Assembly: GCA_021324015.1 (NCBI GenBank)
Contig: JAJPJX010000071.1
Span: forward strand, 1 to 64,000
Reading direction: 5' to 3'
Length of the DNA stretch: 64,000 nucleotides
Source of the DNA: Solibacteraceae bacterium
GTDB lineage: Bacteria; Acidobacteriota; Terriglobia; Bryobacterales; Bryobacteraceae
Below the pieces are notes generated by a model, which made no database searches, had not been told where the DNA came from, and saw nothing but the letters and a program-made list of their open reading frames with translations. The position numbers and the translations under genes were made by a program. This document shows, piece by piece, positions 17,495-25,595 of this stretch (position 1 is its first letter; every line of letters begins with the position of its first letter).

Positions 17495-17509
17495 TGTTGC
17501 AGTGCAGCA
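17495..17509 (-). promoter_or_regulatory. putative PhaR operator at phasin-like gene A
   Basis: On the minus strand this reads TGCTGCACTGCAACA, which matches the perfect palindrome at 20126-20140 in 14 of 15 positions. It holds the CTGC-N3-GCAG core reported for Paracoccus PhaR with one mismatch. It lies 9 nt downstream of the -10 box, overlapping the expected transcription start, where a bound repressor would block the promoter. Confidence 0.6.
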
Positions 17510-17518
17510 TACATCTCA

Positions 17519-17547
17519 AGTATACGGCCGGGAGCGCCATTCGTCAA
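17519..17547 (-). promoter_or_regulatory. sigma70-like promoter of phasin-like gene A
   Basis: On the minus strand TTGACG (17547-17542) and TATACT (17524-17519) are spaced by exactly 17 bp. The same arrangement with TTGACA, 17 bp and TATACT occurs in front of phasin-like gene B. Confidence 0.65.
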
Positions 17548-17563
17548 GATCAATCAGATTCTA

Positions 17564-19120
17564 TTATCCTTTAAGCACCGGCGCCGTGAGCAAGTTGGCG
17601 AGCTTGTTGAGGCCATCGAGGAAGGCCCGGGCGCTGGCTTCGATGACGTCGGTCGAGGCCGCCCGGCCCACCACTTTGCGGCCTTGCTCTTCCAGCAGGA
17701 CGGTCACTTCGCCCATGGCTTCCGTGCCGCTGGTGACGGCGCGAATCTCGTAGCGCTCCAGCCGGGCGGCGGTGCCGGTAACCTGCGAGATGGCCTTGCA
17801 AGCGGCATCCACGGGCCCGTCCCCGATGGCGGCGCCGGACAGAACGCCGTCCCGGACACGCAGGCGGACCGTGGCGGTGGGAATGGCGGAGGTGCCGCTA
17901 TAGATGTGCAGATACTCGAGCCGGTAGATTTCGGGCAGAGGATGGATTTCGTCGTGCAGGATGGCGATGAGATCCTCGTCGAACACCTCCTGCTTCTTGT
18001 CGGCGATGGCCAGGAACCTCTGGTAGGCCTGGTTCAGTTCCGCCTGGGAAAGCTTGTAGCCAAGCTTCTGGAGGCGGTCGCGGAGCCCATGGCGCCCCGT
18101 GCGCGCGGTGAGCACAACGCGGCTTTCGACGATCCCGACGTCTTCAGGGCGCATGATCTCGTAGGTCTCGCGCTGCTTGAGAAATCCATCCACGTGGATT
18201 CCCGAGCTGTGGGAGAAGGCGTTGCCTCCCACGACGGCCTTGTTGGGCGGGACCTTGATGCCGAGCAGATCGGAGACCAGGCGGCTGGTGCGGAACAACT
18301 CCCGGGCATCCACGGAAGTATGCACGCCGAAGTAATCGCCACGGGTGCGCAGGGCCATGACCACTTCCTCCAGGGCCGCGTTGCCGGCCCTTTCGCCGAC
18401 ACCGTTGATGGTCCCTTCCACCTGACGAGCACCGCTGAGCACGCCATAGAGGGAATTGGCTACAGCCAGGCCCAGGTCATCGTGGCAATGGACGCTAATA
18501 GTGGCTCGGGCGATATTGGCCACTTTTTCGCGGAGACTTCGGATGAGCGCGCCATACTGCTCGGGCACCGTATAGCCGGTGGTATCGGGGATGTTCACGA
18601 CGGTGGCCCCGGCGTCGATGGCGGCTGCGATCATCTCGAACAGGTAGGCAGGCTCGGCGCGTCCGGCGTCTTCGGCGTAGAATTCGACGTCGTCGGCAAA
18701 CTGGCGGGCGAGTTTCACGGCGTCCACCGCCATTTGCAGGATGCGGATCTTCTTGTCGGCGAGGGTCTTGCCGTAGCGCTCATCCTGAAACTTTCCGCTG
18801 ATGTGGATGTCGGAGGCGCCGATGCCGGTGTGGATACGGGGCCGGTGCGCCTTGGCCAGAGCCTGGCCGCAGGACTCGATATCGGCGGGCACGGCACGGG
18901 ATAGGGCACAGATGGCGGGCCCCTCGATTTCGCGGGAGACGAGTTCCACCGCCTCGAAGTCCTGGGGGGAAGAGGCGGGGTAGCCGGCCTCGATGACATC
19001 CACGTTGAGGCGCGCCAGTTGCCTGGCGATCATCAGTTTCTCGCGGCTGCCGAGGCGCGTGCCGGCGGCCTGCTCTCCGTCTCGCAGCGTCGTGTCGAAA
19101 ACGGCGACTTTTTCGGACAT
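17564..19120 (-). CDS. leuA: 2-isopropylmalate synthase
   Basis: 518 residues, the usual length for bacterial LeuA. FDTTLRDGEQAAGT (residues 8-21) carries the catalytic Arg/Asp metal-binding motif. Further family motifs are NIPDTTGYTVPEQYGALI, SVHCHDDLGLAVANSLYGV with the metal His pair, GVGERAGNAALEEVVMAL, and SHSSGIHVDGFLK. The C-terminal third is the LeuA dimer/leucine-regulatory domain (RLEYLHIYSGT...). The enzyme condenses acetyl-CoA with 2-oxoisovalerate, the first step of leucine synthesis, in the cytoplasm. A GAGGAAG site precedes the ATG. No other leu genes are adjacent. Its place between two phasin-like genes is odd and could simply be an insertion between paralogues. Confidence 0.93.
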   Translation of the reverse strand: MSEKVAVFDTTLRDGEQAAGTRLGSREKLMIARQLARLNVDVIEAGYPASSPQDFEAVELVSREIEGPAICALSRAVPADIESCGQALAKAHRPRIHTGIGASDIHISGKFQDERYGKTLADKKIRILQMAVDAVKLARQFADDVEFYAEDAGRAEPAYLFEMIAAAIDAGATVVNIPDTTGYTVPEQYGALIRSLREKVANIARATISVHCHDDLGLAVANSLYGVLSGARQVEGTINGVGERAGNAALEEVVMALRTRGDYFGVHTSVDARELFRTSRLVSDLLGIKVPPNKAVVGGNAFSHSSGIHVDGFLKQRETYEIMRPEDVGIVESRVVLTARTGRHGLRDRLQKLGYKLSQAELNQAYQRFLAIADKKQEVFDEDLIAILHDEIHPLPEIYRLEYLHIYSGTSAIPTATVRLRVRDGVLSGAAIGDGPVDAACKAISQVTGTAARLERYEIRAVTSGTEAMGEVTVLLEEQGRKVVGRAASTDVIEASARAFLDGLNKLANLLTAPVLKG

Positions 19121-19218
19121 GGCGGATCTTCCTCAGTGGCGATGGGCCGTTAGCTCTAAGCTAGCAGCTATCAGCGTACCGCAGGGCCGCGCCTCCACAA
19201 CCGCAAATGGGAGAAAGT

Positions 19219-20112
19219 TCAGGCCATAGCGGCCGCGGGCCGGCGCGCTCGGGCGGCTTTGCGGCGCGGAGACCGCGCCGGAGGAGATACCAGTTCGAGC
19301 AGGGATTTTCGCGCGGCGTGGAAGCTTTGGGTAGTCTCTGTGGCCAAATCCGCCAGGGTGGCCGATCCCCAAGGGCTGGCCGCCTCCAGAACGCCGCGCA
19401 CGGTCCTCACATTCACGGCCATCTGCCGGGCGGCCATATCCAGCAGCTTCTTTTCCGCGTCGATGAAGGCCTCCGCTCCCTCCCGGGCGAGCTCGGCGAG
19501 TTCGGTTTTCCGGGCGGGTTTGCCGTCGGCCGGCTGCTCCAACGCGTGGGTGGTTTCCTCGGCGAACAGGTCGAGCAGCTTCTTCTGGGCGCGGACGACG
19601 TTCTCGAGGCCTTCCCGGGTCAGCGCGGCCCAACCCTTTCCGGCAAACGGCTCGCTGGACCTGGCGGCATCGATCCACGCGTCGGCTTGCCTCGCAGCCA
19701 TGGTCAGAAAACGCTGTTGCATCTCGAAAACCACGTCGATGCTGCCGCGGACCAGATCGGCTAAGGCGGCCAGGGGCTGAGAACCGCCCGCGCGTTCCTT
19801 GAGGCCGGTCATCACGATTTCGCTCTCCCGGCCGGCCAACTGTAACAGCACGCGCTGGGCTGAGAGAAAGTTCGACACACCTTCCCCGGCCAGCTCCGCC
19901 ATCGCGGCAGAGGAGGCGGAACGCGCGGCGGCGAGGCGCTCCCGAACGGCGTGCGTGATCGCCGCGTTCTGCCGGTTCACCAGATCCCACAGGATCTGCT
20001 GGGTGGCGAAGAAACTCCTGGTTCCCTGCCGGGACCACTCCGTGAAGCGGGAGGCTACCGTGGACTCCGGGGTAGGGGCAGGCGCGGGCCGAGGCTTGGC
20101 TTTGACGGGCAT
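19219..20112 (-). CDS. phasin-like protein built from six repeats (copy B)
   Basis: 297 residues. The ATG at 20112 has AAAGGAG a few nt upstream, an excellent ribosome site. The six repeats are more degenerate than in copy A: GTRSFFATQQILWDLVN, GVSNFLSAQRVLLQLAG, VVFEMQQRFLTMAARQ, GLENVVRAQKKLLDLFA, GAEAFIDAEKKLLDMAA and SFHAARKSLLELVS. The N-terminus is Pro/Ala-rich (MPVKAKPRPAPAP) and the C-terminus is an Arg-rich basic tail. It is the paralogue of copy A, on the other side of leuA, and is divergent from phaR. The promoter carries a perfect palindrome with a PhaR core. A granule-surface role is inferred, not shown. Confidence 0.72.
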   Translation of the reverse strand: MPVKAKPRPAPAPTPESTVASRFTEWSRQGTRSFFATQQILWDLVNRQNAAITHAVRERLAAARSASSAAMAELAGEGVSNFLSAQRVLLQLAGRESEIVMTGLKERAGGSQPLAALADLVRGSIDVVFEMQQRFLTMAARQADAWIDAARSSEPFAGKGWAALTREGLENVVRAQKKLLDLFAEETTHALEQPADGKPARKTELAELAREGAEAFIDAEKKLLDMAARQMAVNVRTVRGVLEAASPWGSATLADLATETTQSFHAARKSLLELVSPPARSPRRKAARARRPAAAMA

Positions 20113-20125
20113 TTGGGTTCTCCTT

Positions 20126-20140
20126 TGCTGCACTGCAGCA
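20126..20140 (-). promoter_or_regulatory. putative PhaR operator at phasin-like gene B
   Basis: The 15-bp sequence TGCTGCACTGCAGCA is a perfect inverted repeat (7-1-7) that contains CTGC-ACT-GCAG, the CTGC-N3-GCAG core described for Paracoccus PhaR. It lies between the -10 box and the ribosome site of the phasin-like gene and in the 108-bp spacer shared with phaR, so it could also autoregulate phaR. Confidence 0.65.
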
Positions 20141-20148
20141 CTACGCAT

Positions 20149-20177
20149 AGTATAGAAATTTGGCGAAAATGTGTCAA
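20149..20177 (-). promoter_or_regulatory. sigma70 promoter of phasin-like gene B
   Basis: On the minus strand TTGACA (20177-20172), 17 bp, and TATACT (20154-20149). The palindrome starts 8 nt after the -10 box, matching gene A to within 1 nt. Confidence 0.7.
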
Positions 20178-20220
20178 TAATAGAAGCAGGTATTGCGCAT
20201 CGCAGCAAGGACAGAAACCC

Positions 20221-20739
20221 GTGAAACCGACCAGCGTGCTGATCAAGAAATACCCCAACCGGCGGCTCTACGACACCGCTTCGAAGCGATACGTGAACCT
20301 GGAGGACCTGGCGGCCCTGATTCGCGAGGGCACGGACATCCAGGTGGTTGACGCAAGGACGGGCGAAGACCTGACACGGCTGATTCTGACTCAGATCATC
20401 GTGGAGGACGCCAAGGAGCAGCCCACGGGTTTGCCGCTGGAACTGTTGCGCCAACTGATCGTGGCCACCGACCGCGCGGGCCAGGAGTTCATCATGTGGT
20501 ACCTTAAATCGGCCTTCGACGCGTACCACAAGGTTCAAGAGGCGGTAGAGACCCGGCTAAGCGACGTACGCACGGCAGCCTTTTCCCCGCTGAACAAGGT
20601 GAAAAGCCTGTTCCGTGCAGCCGGTTCCCCGGAGACGGACGACGAACTGGAACAACTGCGGCGGCGCGTAGCGGAACTGGAAGCGCGGCTGGCGGGCGAT
20701 AGCAGGAAGACCACGCGGCGGCGCCGCAAGCAAGGTTAA
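20221..20739 (+). CDS. phaR: polyhydroxyalkanoate accumulation regulator
   Basis: 172 residues from a GTG start, with AAGGAC about 10 nt upstream. The N-terminal PHB_acc_N domain is clear: IKKYPNRRLYDTASKRYVNL, then LAALIREGTDIQVVDARTGE and DLTRLILTQIIVEDAK. A helical segment and a basic tail (KTTRRRRKQG) follow. PhaR proteins bind DNA at phasin genes and come off when they meet PHA granules, so phasin synthesis follows granule surface. Here phaR is divergent from one phasin-like gene and 13 nt before the AarF-like kinase gene. No PHA synthase, thiolase or reductase of PHA synthesis is next to it; the fadA-type thiolase 7 kb away belongs to beta-oxidation. Confidence 0.9.
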   Translation: MKPTSVLIKKYPNRRLYDTASKRYVNLEDLAALIREGTDIQVVDARTGEDLTRLILTQIIVEDAKEQPTGLPLELLRQLIVATDRAGQEFIMWYLKSAFDAYHKVQEAVETRLSDVRTAAFSPLNKVKSLFRAAGSPETDDELEQLRRRVAELEARLAGDSRKTTRRRRKQG

Positions 20740-20752
20740 GCGAGGGGCGCCC

Positions 20753-22411
20753 ATGGAACTGCCAGACGATTGGGTAGCGGCGCTATGGGAGGCGTTCCCG
20801 GCGGGACTGCCGGGGACCAGCCTGCCTCCGGAGCAACTCGGGGCGATGGCGGACGCCCTAACAGGCAGCGCTTCGAAAGAGGCGCGGGTGCAAGCGGTGG
20901 AAGCCGTCCTGGAGGCCGGTGGACCTGCCTGGCGCGATGTCATCGGCGGCTGGGTCACGCACATCGTTCCGGTCGAAACCCTGGTTCCGGAAGCCGCCGC
21001 GCGCTGGCGCCCGCTGGTGCGAGACGCCATCCAGTTTCTGTTCTCCCGGCTTTCGGGAGCTCGCCTGGCCGCCAAGCTGGTAGAGCAACTGGAATTGCCG
21101 CGCGAGACGGGGCCGGAGGCGCGTTTATTGCGGCTGATTGCGATGATGCCGGGACTACAGAAGATCGGGCAGGTGCTGGCGCGCAACCGCCGCTTGGCGC
21201 CCGCGCTGCGGGAGGCATTGTCGGAACTCGAGAACGGCATGCGCGACGTAACGCCGGGGGAGATCCGCGGGATCATCGCGCAGCAACTGGGACCACAACT
21301 GGAGCACTTCGGAGTGGATCTGGAAGACGCCATCTTCTCGGAAGCCAGCGTGAGCGCGGTGATGCGATTCACCTGGAGGAAGCCTGGACGAGAGCGCGAG
21401 CGGGGCGTCTTCAAGGTGCTCAAACCGCACGTGCCGGGCTGTTTCGCCGAGGACATGGCGCTGTTGGAGCAACTGGGCGAGTTCCTGGCATCCGAGGACC
21501 GGGGCTACGGGTTTGCTATCCGGGACGTGAAGGAAGTGCTGACGGAGGTGCGGCTGCTGCTGGAGCACGAACTGGACTTTGCGCGGGAACAGCACACCCT
21601 GCTGGAGGCGCGGCGGACCTACCGTTCCAGCTTCGGCATCCGCGTGCCGCGCCTGATCCGCCCCCTGTGCACGGCCCGCATCACGGCCATGAGCGAGGAA
21701 AGCGGCGTGAAGGTGACCGAGGCCTTCCGCCGTTCCCCCATCCGGCGGCGGCGCATCGCCGAGCAGTTGGTAGAAGCGCTGCTGTCGGTGCCGCTGCTCT
21801 CCCGGGAGGAGGCCGCCATTTTCCATGCCGACCCGCACGCCGGCAACCTGCTGTATGACGAACCCAACCGGGAGCTGGTGGTGCTGGACTGGGCCCTGGC
21901 GGAGCCGATCAGCCGGGAGTCGCGGCGCCTGCTGGTGTTGCTGGCGCTAATGATGTTGTTGCGGAACGCGGACGGAGTATGTGAAGCGATCCAGGCACTG
22001 GGGCGGCAGGACAGCGGACGGCGCAAGTCGCGGGAGGCGCTGATTCGAGGGGCAGTGAAGCGGTATTTCGAACGGCTCGGGGGAGGCCGCGCCGGGGCCC
22101 TGGACGCCATGATGCTGCTGGACGAGATCGCGCTGGAGGGAGTGCGATTTCCAGCGGCGCTGTTCCTGTTCCGGAAGATGCTGTTCACCCTGGACGGCGT
22201 GCTCGCGGACGTGGCCGGGCCCGCGGTGCGCGTCGACCGGATCATTGCACGGGACTTTCTCACGCGCTGGGTGGCGAGCCTGGGCCTGTTTCACGCGCCC
22301 CTGGCCATGAAAGACCTGGCGGCAGCGCCTTGGAGCGCTTTGCGCGATCCGGTACGCGCCTGGATCAAGTCGCTTCTCAGCCAGGAAAAGCCGGCGGCGC
22401 CAGGGGCGTAG
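20753..22411 (+). CDS. AarF/ABC1/UbiB family kinase-like protein
   Basis: 552 residues. After about 130 residues of family-variable helices comes PGLQKIGQVLARNRRL, the KxGQ motif that characterises UbiB/ADCK proteins. Further motifs are FKVLKPHVPG, the ExD-like LLEHELDFAREQ, FHADPHAGNLLYDE (catalytic HxDxHxxN) and VVLDWALAEP (in place of the DFG). The family acts in ubiquinone biosynthesis or lipid-related ATPase functions. A GAGGGG site precedes the ATG, and phaR ends 13 nt before it, so the two are probably cotranscribed. Coupling of a UbiB-like protein to phaR is unusual in my experience. A lipid or granule role is possible, but quinone biosynthesis remains the default. Confidence 0.85.
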   Translation: MELPDDWVAALWEAFPAGLPGTSLPPEQLGAMADALTGSASKEARVQAVEAVLEAGGPAWRDVIGGWVTHIVPVETLVPEAAARWRPLVRDAIQFLFSRLSGARLAAKLVEQLELPRETGPEARLLRLIAMMPGLQKIGQVLARNRRLAPALREALSELENGMRDVTPGEIRGIIAQQLGPQLEHFGVDLEDAIFSEASVSAVMRFTWRKPGRERERGVFKVLKPHVPGCFAEDMALLEQLGEFLASEDRGYGFAIRDVKEVLTEVRLLLEHELDFAREQHTLLEARRTYRSSFGIRVPRLIRPLCTARITAMSEESGVKVTEAFRRSPIRRRRIAEQLVEALLSVPLLSREEAAIFHADPHAGNLLYDEPNRELVVLDWALAEPISRESRRLLVLLALMMLLRNADGVCEAIQALGRQDSGRRKSREALIRGAVKRYFERLGGGRAGALDAMMLLDEIALEGVRFPAALFLFRKMLFTLDGVLADVAGPAVRVDRIIARDFLTRWVASLGLFHAPLAMKDLAAAPWSALRDPVRAWIKSLLSQEKPAAPGA

Positions 22412-22591
22412 CACCGCCTAGCGAGGCAGCGCTTACCATCCCCACCCGCTCCGGCGTGCTACTCTATTGCTGACGCGATGCGAAGTCCGGTGACCTCATG
22501 CGGTCGCCCGTTGCGGCGTTCAGGGACGTTTCGCAAGCCTGCGAGAGTCCCGCCAGGCTTCTCTCCTTACAATTCCTCCCAGGAAAAAATT

Positions 22592-23335
22592 ATGCGGCAC
22601 ACCTCTGCCACCCCAAGGTCTGTAACTGGCACGGCGCGCACGATGCTTATCGTGCTGCCCTTGGCACTGCTCCTGGTGGCCCTGCCTGTTTTTGGCGAAC
22701 AGACCTACGTGACCCGTTACGACTTGTTTACGGGATATACCTTCCTCGACAGCCCGCGCATCGATCTTTTCGAGAATGGCTTTCACCTGCAAGCCGGCTT
22801 CCGGCCGAGGACCTGGTACTCTGTCGGCTTTGACTACAGCGTTTCCGCCGGCGATCTGCGACTCACGCCGGATTTGCTGCCCACCGATCTGCAGCAGCGG
22901 CTGGCCGCCCAATTGGGCCAGTTGGCTGCCGCGGGCCGTTTGCCCGCCGGATATAGCCTGGTCGTGCCGGCGCACTCCGTAACCCAAACCTTCGCCGTGG
23001 GGCCGCAACTGGCGTTTCGCCACTGGGAGCAAGTCACGCTGTTCCTCCGCCCGAACCTTGGGGCCATCCACGAGGTCGCGACACCAAAGCCGGGAGACCC
23101 TATCGCAACGGGTATCGTGCAGCAACTGGCGCCCGCCGGCAAGAAGACCGACTGGACGCCCGTTTACGGATTCGGCGGCGGCTTCGATTACCTCTTCTCC
23201 AAACACGTGGCCGTCCGATTCCAGGCGGACCTGGTTTACGATCACCTGTTCAACGATATTTTGAAGGACGGCCGCTGGACCGTGCGCTTCTCGGTCGGTC
23301 CATGCTTCAACTTCGGCAGGAACATCGCGAAGTGA
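22592..23335 (+). CDS. exported outer-membrane beta-barrel-like protein
   Basis: 247 residues from the ATG at 22592, with AGGA 7 nt upstream and a TACAAT -10 box at 22568-22573. A signal peptide covers residues about 1-34 (ARTMLIVLPLALLLVALPVFG). The mature part alternates aromatic and polar residues, as in RTWYSVGFDYSVSAGDL, VRFQADLVYDHLF and WTVRFSVGPCFNFG. The last strand ends in F and is followed only by GRNIAK. This suggests a small outer-membrane barrel. No close family is recognised. It converges with the GMC oxidoreductase gene, with a 6-nt gap. The 180 bp upstream (22412-22591) contain no gene. Confidence 0.65.
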   Translation: MRHTSATPRSVTGTARTMLIVLPLALLLVALPVFGEQTYVTRYDLFTGYTFLDSPRIDLFENGFHLQAGFRPRTWYSVGFDYSVSAGDLRLTPDLLPTDLQQRLAAQLGQLAAAGRLPAGYSLVVPAHSVTQTFAVGPQLAFRHWEQVTLFLRPNLGAIHEVATPKPGDPIATGIVQQLAPAGKKTDWTPVYGFGGGFDYLFSKHVAVRFQADLVYDHLFNDILKDGRWTVRFSVGPCFNFGRNIAK

Positions 23336-23341
23336 GCCGGC

Positions 23342-24985
23342 CTAGGTCTCGGGGCTGTCGCTCCACGGATTCTCGGAAGCAGCCGGAATAAAGCTTAGGG
23401 CCCGCTCGGTGAGCGCGCAAATGGTGAGGCTGGGATTCACTCCCAGGTTTGCCGAGATGGCGGAGCCGTCGCAGACGTACATGTTCCGGTAGCCGAAGAC
23501 GCGATGGCGGTGATCAATCACGCCCTCTGCAGACGAAGCGGCCATGGGGCATCCGCCGAGGACGTGGGCAGTGCCGGGGACGTTGAACAGAACCTCGGTA
23601 ATCATGTTCATGGGCGTCCCGCCGATCAACCGTGCGACCTTGCGCGCAAATTCGTTGGCCTGTGGGATGTAGGTCGGGATGCCCCGACCCTGGCTGGCGA
23701 GGATCTTCCGGAAGGGCCAAAACCAGCGACGGCGTAGTTGCATATCGATGTGGCCCTCCAGCGTCTGCATGCAAAGCAGGATCAGCGACTCGCGCGCCCA
23801 GCCGAAGGGTTGCAGACTGCGCATGGTGCGCACAGGGTGGCGCAAGATGGCGGCCAGCAGATGGCCGAACCAGAGCAGGATGCGCGTCCAGCCGGGCCGG
23901 CCGCCGGTGAGCAGAGTGCTCAGAAGCGCCATGGCGTCGGAGCCAGCGGGGTAACGCACGGCCTCGATGTGGGTATGCTCGTCGAGATACACACCGGAGC
24001 CGATAGCGACTCCCTGCGAAAGATCATCCCGGCAGCCCGGCACACGCACGCCGATGAGCGATTCTGCGTTCGTGCGCACGCGGCGGCCGAGCTGCGAGCT
24101 GAGGGCGGGGAGCGAGCCCTTCCCGCGAAGCCGGAAGAGTAGATCCATCGTGCCAAGAGCGGAGGCGGCAAAGATGACGCCGCGGCAGGTGAAGCGGCGC
24201 GGGCGGCGCAGCCAGACCGTAGAGGGGACGGTGCGGACTTCGTAGCCGTCGCTGCCGTCGGCTCTGCCATTGAGGGGTGCTACGTCGACGACCTGAGTTT
24301 CGGCGAAGACCCGGGCGCCGTGCTTCTCGGCCAGGTACAAGTAGTTCTTGTCCAGGGTATTCTTGGCGTTGTAGCGGCAGCCCATCATGCACCCGCCGCA
24401 ACCCGTGCAGGTGGCGCGTTCCGGGCCCTGGCCGCCGAAATAAGGATCGGGATACGTGCGGCCGCCGGGCTCGCCTTCCGGCGGCTGGAAGACGGCCACC
24501 CTGGTGCGGTAGAAGGTGTGCCCGACGCCGGCGGCCTCCGCCGCCCGCTGCAGGATCCGGTCCGCGGGACCGAGGATGCGGTTTTCGGCAACGCCGAGCA
24601 TGCGCGCGGCAGTCTGGTAATGGAGCGGCATCGCTGCTTTCCAGTCCGCCAAGCCGGCCCACGATCCGTTGTCCCATATCGAATCTCTCGGGACCAGAGA
24701 TGTATTGGCGTAAGTGATGGAGCCGCCGCCCACGGCGCAACCGTGCAGGATCAGCACGTGGCGGAATGGCGTGATGTTGAAGAAGCCCCGCAAAGCGAGT
24801 CGCGGACGCCAGATCCAGCGCCAGAAATGCCAGTTGCTGCGGGGCAGGTTTGCTGCGGTCCAGCGGCGCCCCATCTCCATGACCGCCACGCTGTACCCTT
24901 TCTCGGTGAGGCGATGCGCCGCCACGCTGCCGCCGAAGCCGGACCCAATGACAATAAAATCGAAATCGCGGCTCATCCCTGGCAT
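23342..24985 (-). CDS. GMC-family FAD oxidoreductase, cholesterol oxidase-like, with Cys-rich insert
   Basis: 547 residues. The FAD-binding motif IVIGSGFGGSVAAHRL lies at residues 11-26. A GGGSITYANT segment (about 86-95) is typical of the ADP/FAD region, and the C-terminal part has GNMYVCDGSAISANLGVNPS with the catalytic region. Residues 193-203 read C-x2-C-x2-C-x3-C (CTGCGGCMMGC), which would suit a 4Fe-4S cluster. This pattern is also present in ChoD-type cholesterol oxidases of mycobacteria, so it is a family trait. The substrate may be a sterol-like or other alcohol; acidobacterial hopanoids are an alternative. Two ATGs (24985 and 24976) lie close together. The neighbouring beta-oxidation genes fit a lipid-degrading context. 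Confidence 0.82.
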   Translation of the reverse strand: MPGMSRDFDFIVIGSGFGGSVAAHRLTEKGYSVAVMEMGRRWTAANLPRSNWHFWRWIWRPRLALRGFFNITPFRHVLILHGCAVGGGSITYANTSLVPRDSIWDNGSWAGLADWKAAMPLHYQTAARMLGVAENRILGPADRILQRAAEAAGVGHTFYRTRVAVFQPPEGEPGGRTYPDPYFGGQGPERATCTGCGGCMMGCRYNAKNTLDKNYLYLAEKHGARVFAETQVVDVAPLNGRADGSDGYEVRTVPSTVWLRRPRRFTCRGVIFAASALGTMDLLFRLRGKGSLPALSSQLGRRVRTNAESLIGVRVPGCRDDLSQGVAIGSGVYLDEHTHIEAVRYPAGSDAMALLSTLLTGGRPGWTRILLWFGHLLAAILRHPVRTMRSLQPFGWARESLILLCMQTLEGHIDMQLRRRWFWPFRKILASQGRGIPTYIPQANEFARKVARLIGGTPMNMITEVLFNVPGTAHVLGGCPMAASSAEGVIDHRHRVFGYRNMYVCDGSAISANLGVNPSLTICALTERALSFIPAASENPWSDSPET

Positions 24986-25063
24986 ATTCCGCTTCTAACC
25001 ATTCCCGCTTTCTGGACAACCGCGGCGATGTTGCGTAGGCTGGAAACAGGAGTGTGCGGCCGT

Positions 25064-25546
25064 ATGCACAAGCTGGTTCCGGTCGAAGAAGCCAAGGCGT
25101 TGATGAACGAAGCCAAAGACTGGTCGGTCTGGCACTGGCTGACCGACAAACATAGGGTGCGCGCCACCGCTGACCGGGCCACGGAAGCTCTGGATGAATT
25201 GGAAAAGCAGGTTAAGTCTTCCTGGAACGACGACCTGAAAAAGGCATACGGCGAACTGGAGGCCGAAGCGCGGATGAACGGAAACCCCAAGGCGAGGGCA
25301 GCGTACGAGAAGGCCAAACAGGAAGCCCGCAGGATTGATCCCCAGATCAAGCTGGTGGCCGGACGCGTTAAGGAAGCTGACGATGCCGCCTACGCGGCCC
25401 GGATGGACGCCGAGGACACGTTCGACGAAGCGGAGCGGCGCCTGAGCACCGGCATGGCGCGGGAAGGGGCGCAGAAGGCGATCAACGCCTGGGAACTGCG
25501 CGAGAAGGCGATTCGCCGCGCGGAGGCGGCGGCCCGCCGCGCCTGA
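25064..25546 (+). CDS. highly charged helical hypothetical protein
   Basis: 160 residues from the ATG at 25064, with AGGAG about 11 nt upstream; an ATG at 25028 in frame adds 12 residues. Nearly the whole sequence is charged helix, rich in Lys, Glu, Ala and Arg, for example EALDELEKQVKSSW and FDEAERRLSTGMAREGAQKA. It has no signal peptide and no membrane segment. Coiled-coil character is likely. I do not recognise a family. It lies between the divergent GMC gene and the converging acyl-CoA dehydrogenase gene. Confidence 0.6.
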   Translation: MHKLVPVEEAKALMNEAKDWSVWHWLTDKHRVRATADRATEALDELEKQVKSSWNDDLKKAYGELEAEARMNGNPKARAAYEKAKQEARRIDPQIKLVAGRVKEADDAAYAARMDAEDTFDEAERRLSTGMAREGAQKAINAWELREKAIRRAEAAARRA

Positions 25547-25595
25547 GCCGCCCGACGCAGGGCAGGGCGGACCGCCTGTTTCCGATTCACTAACG

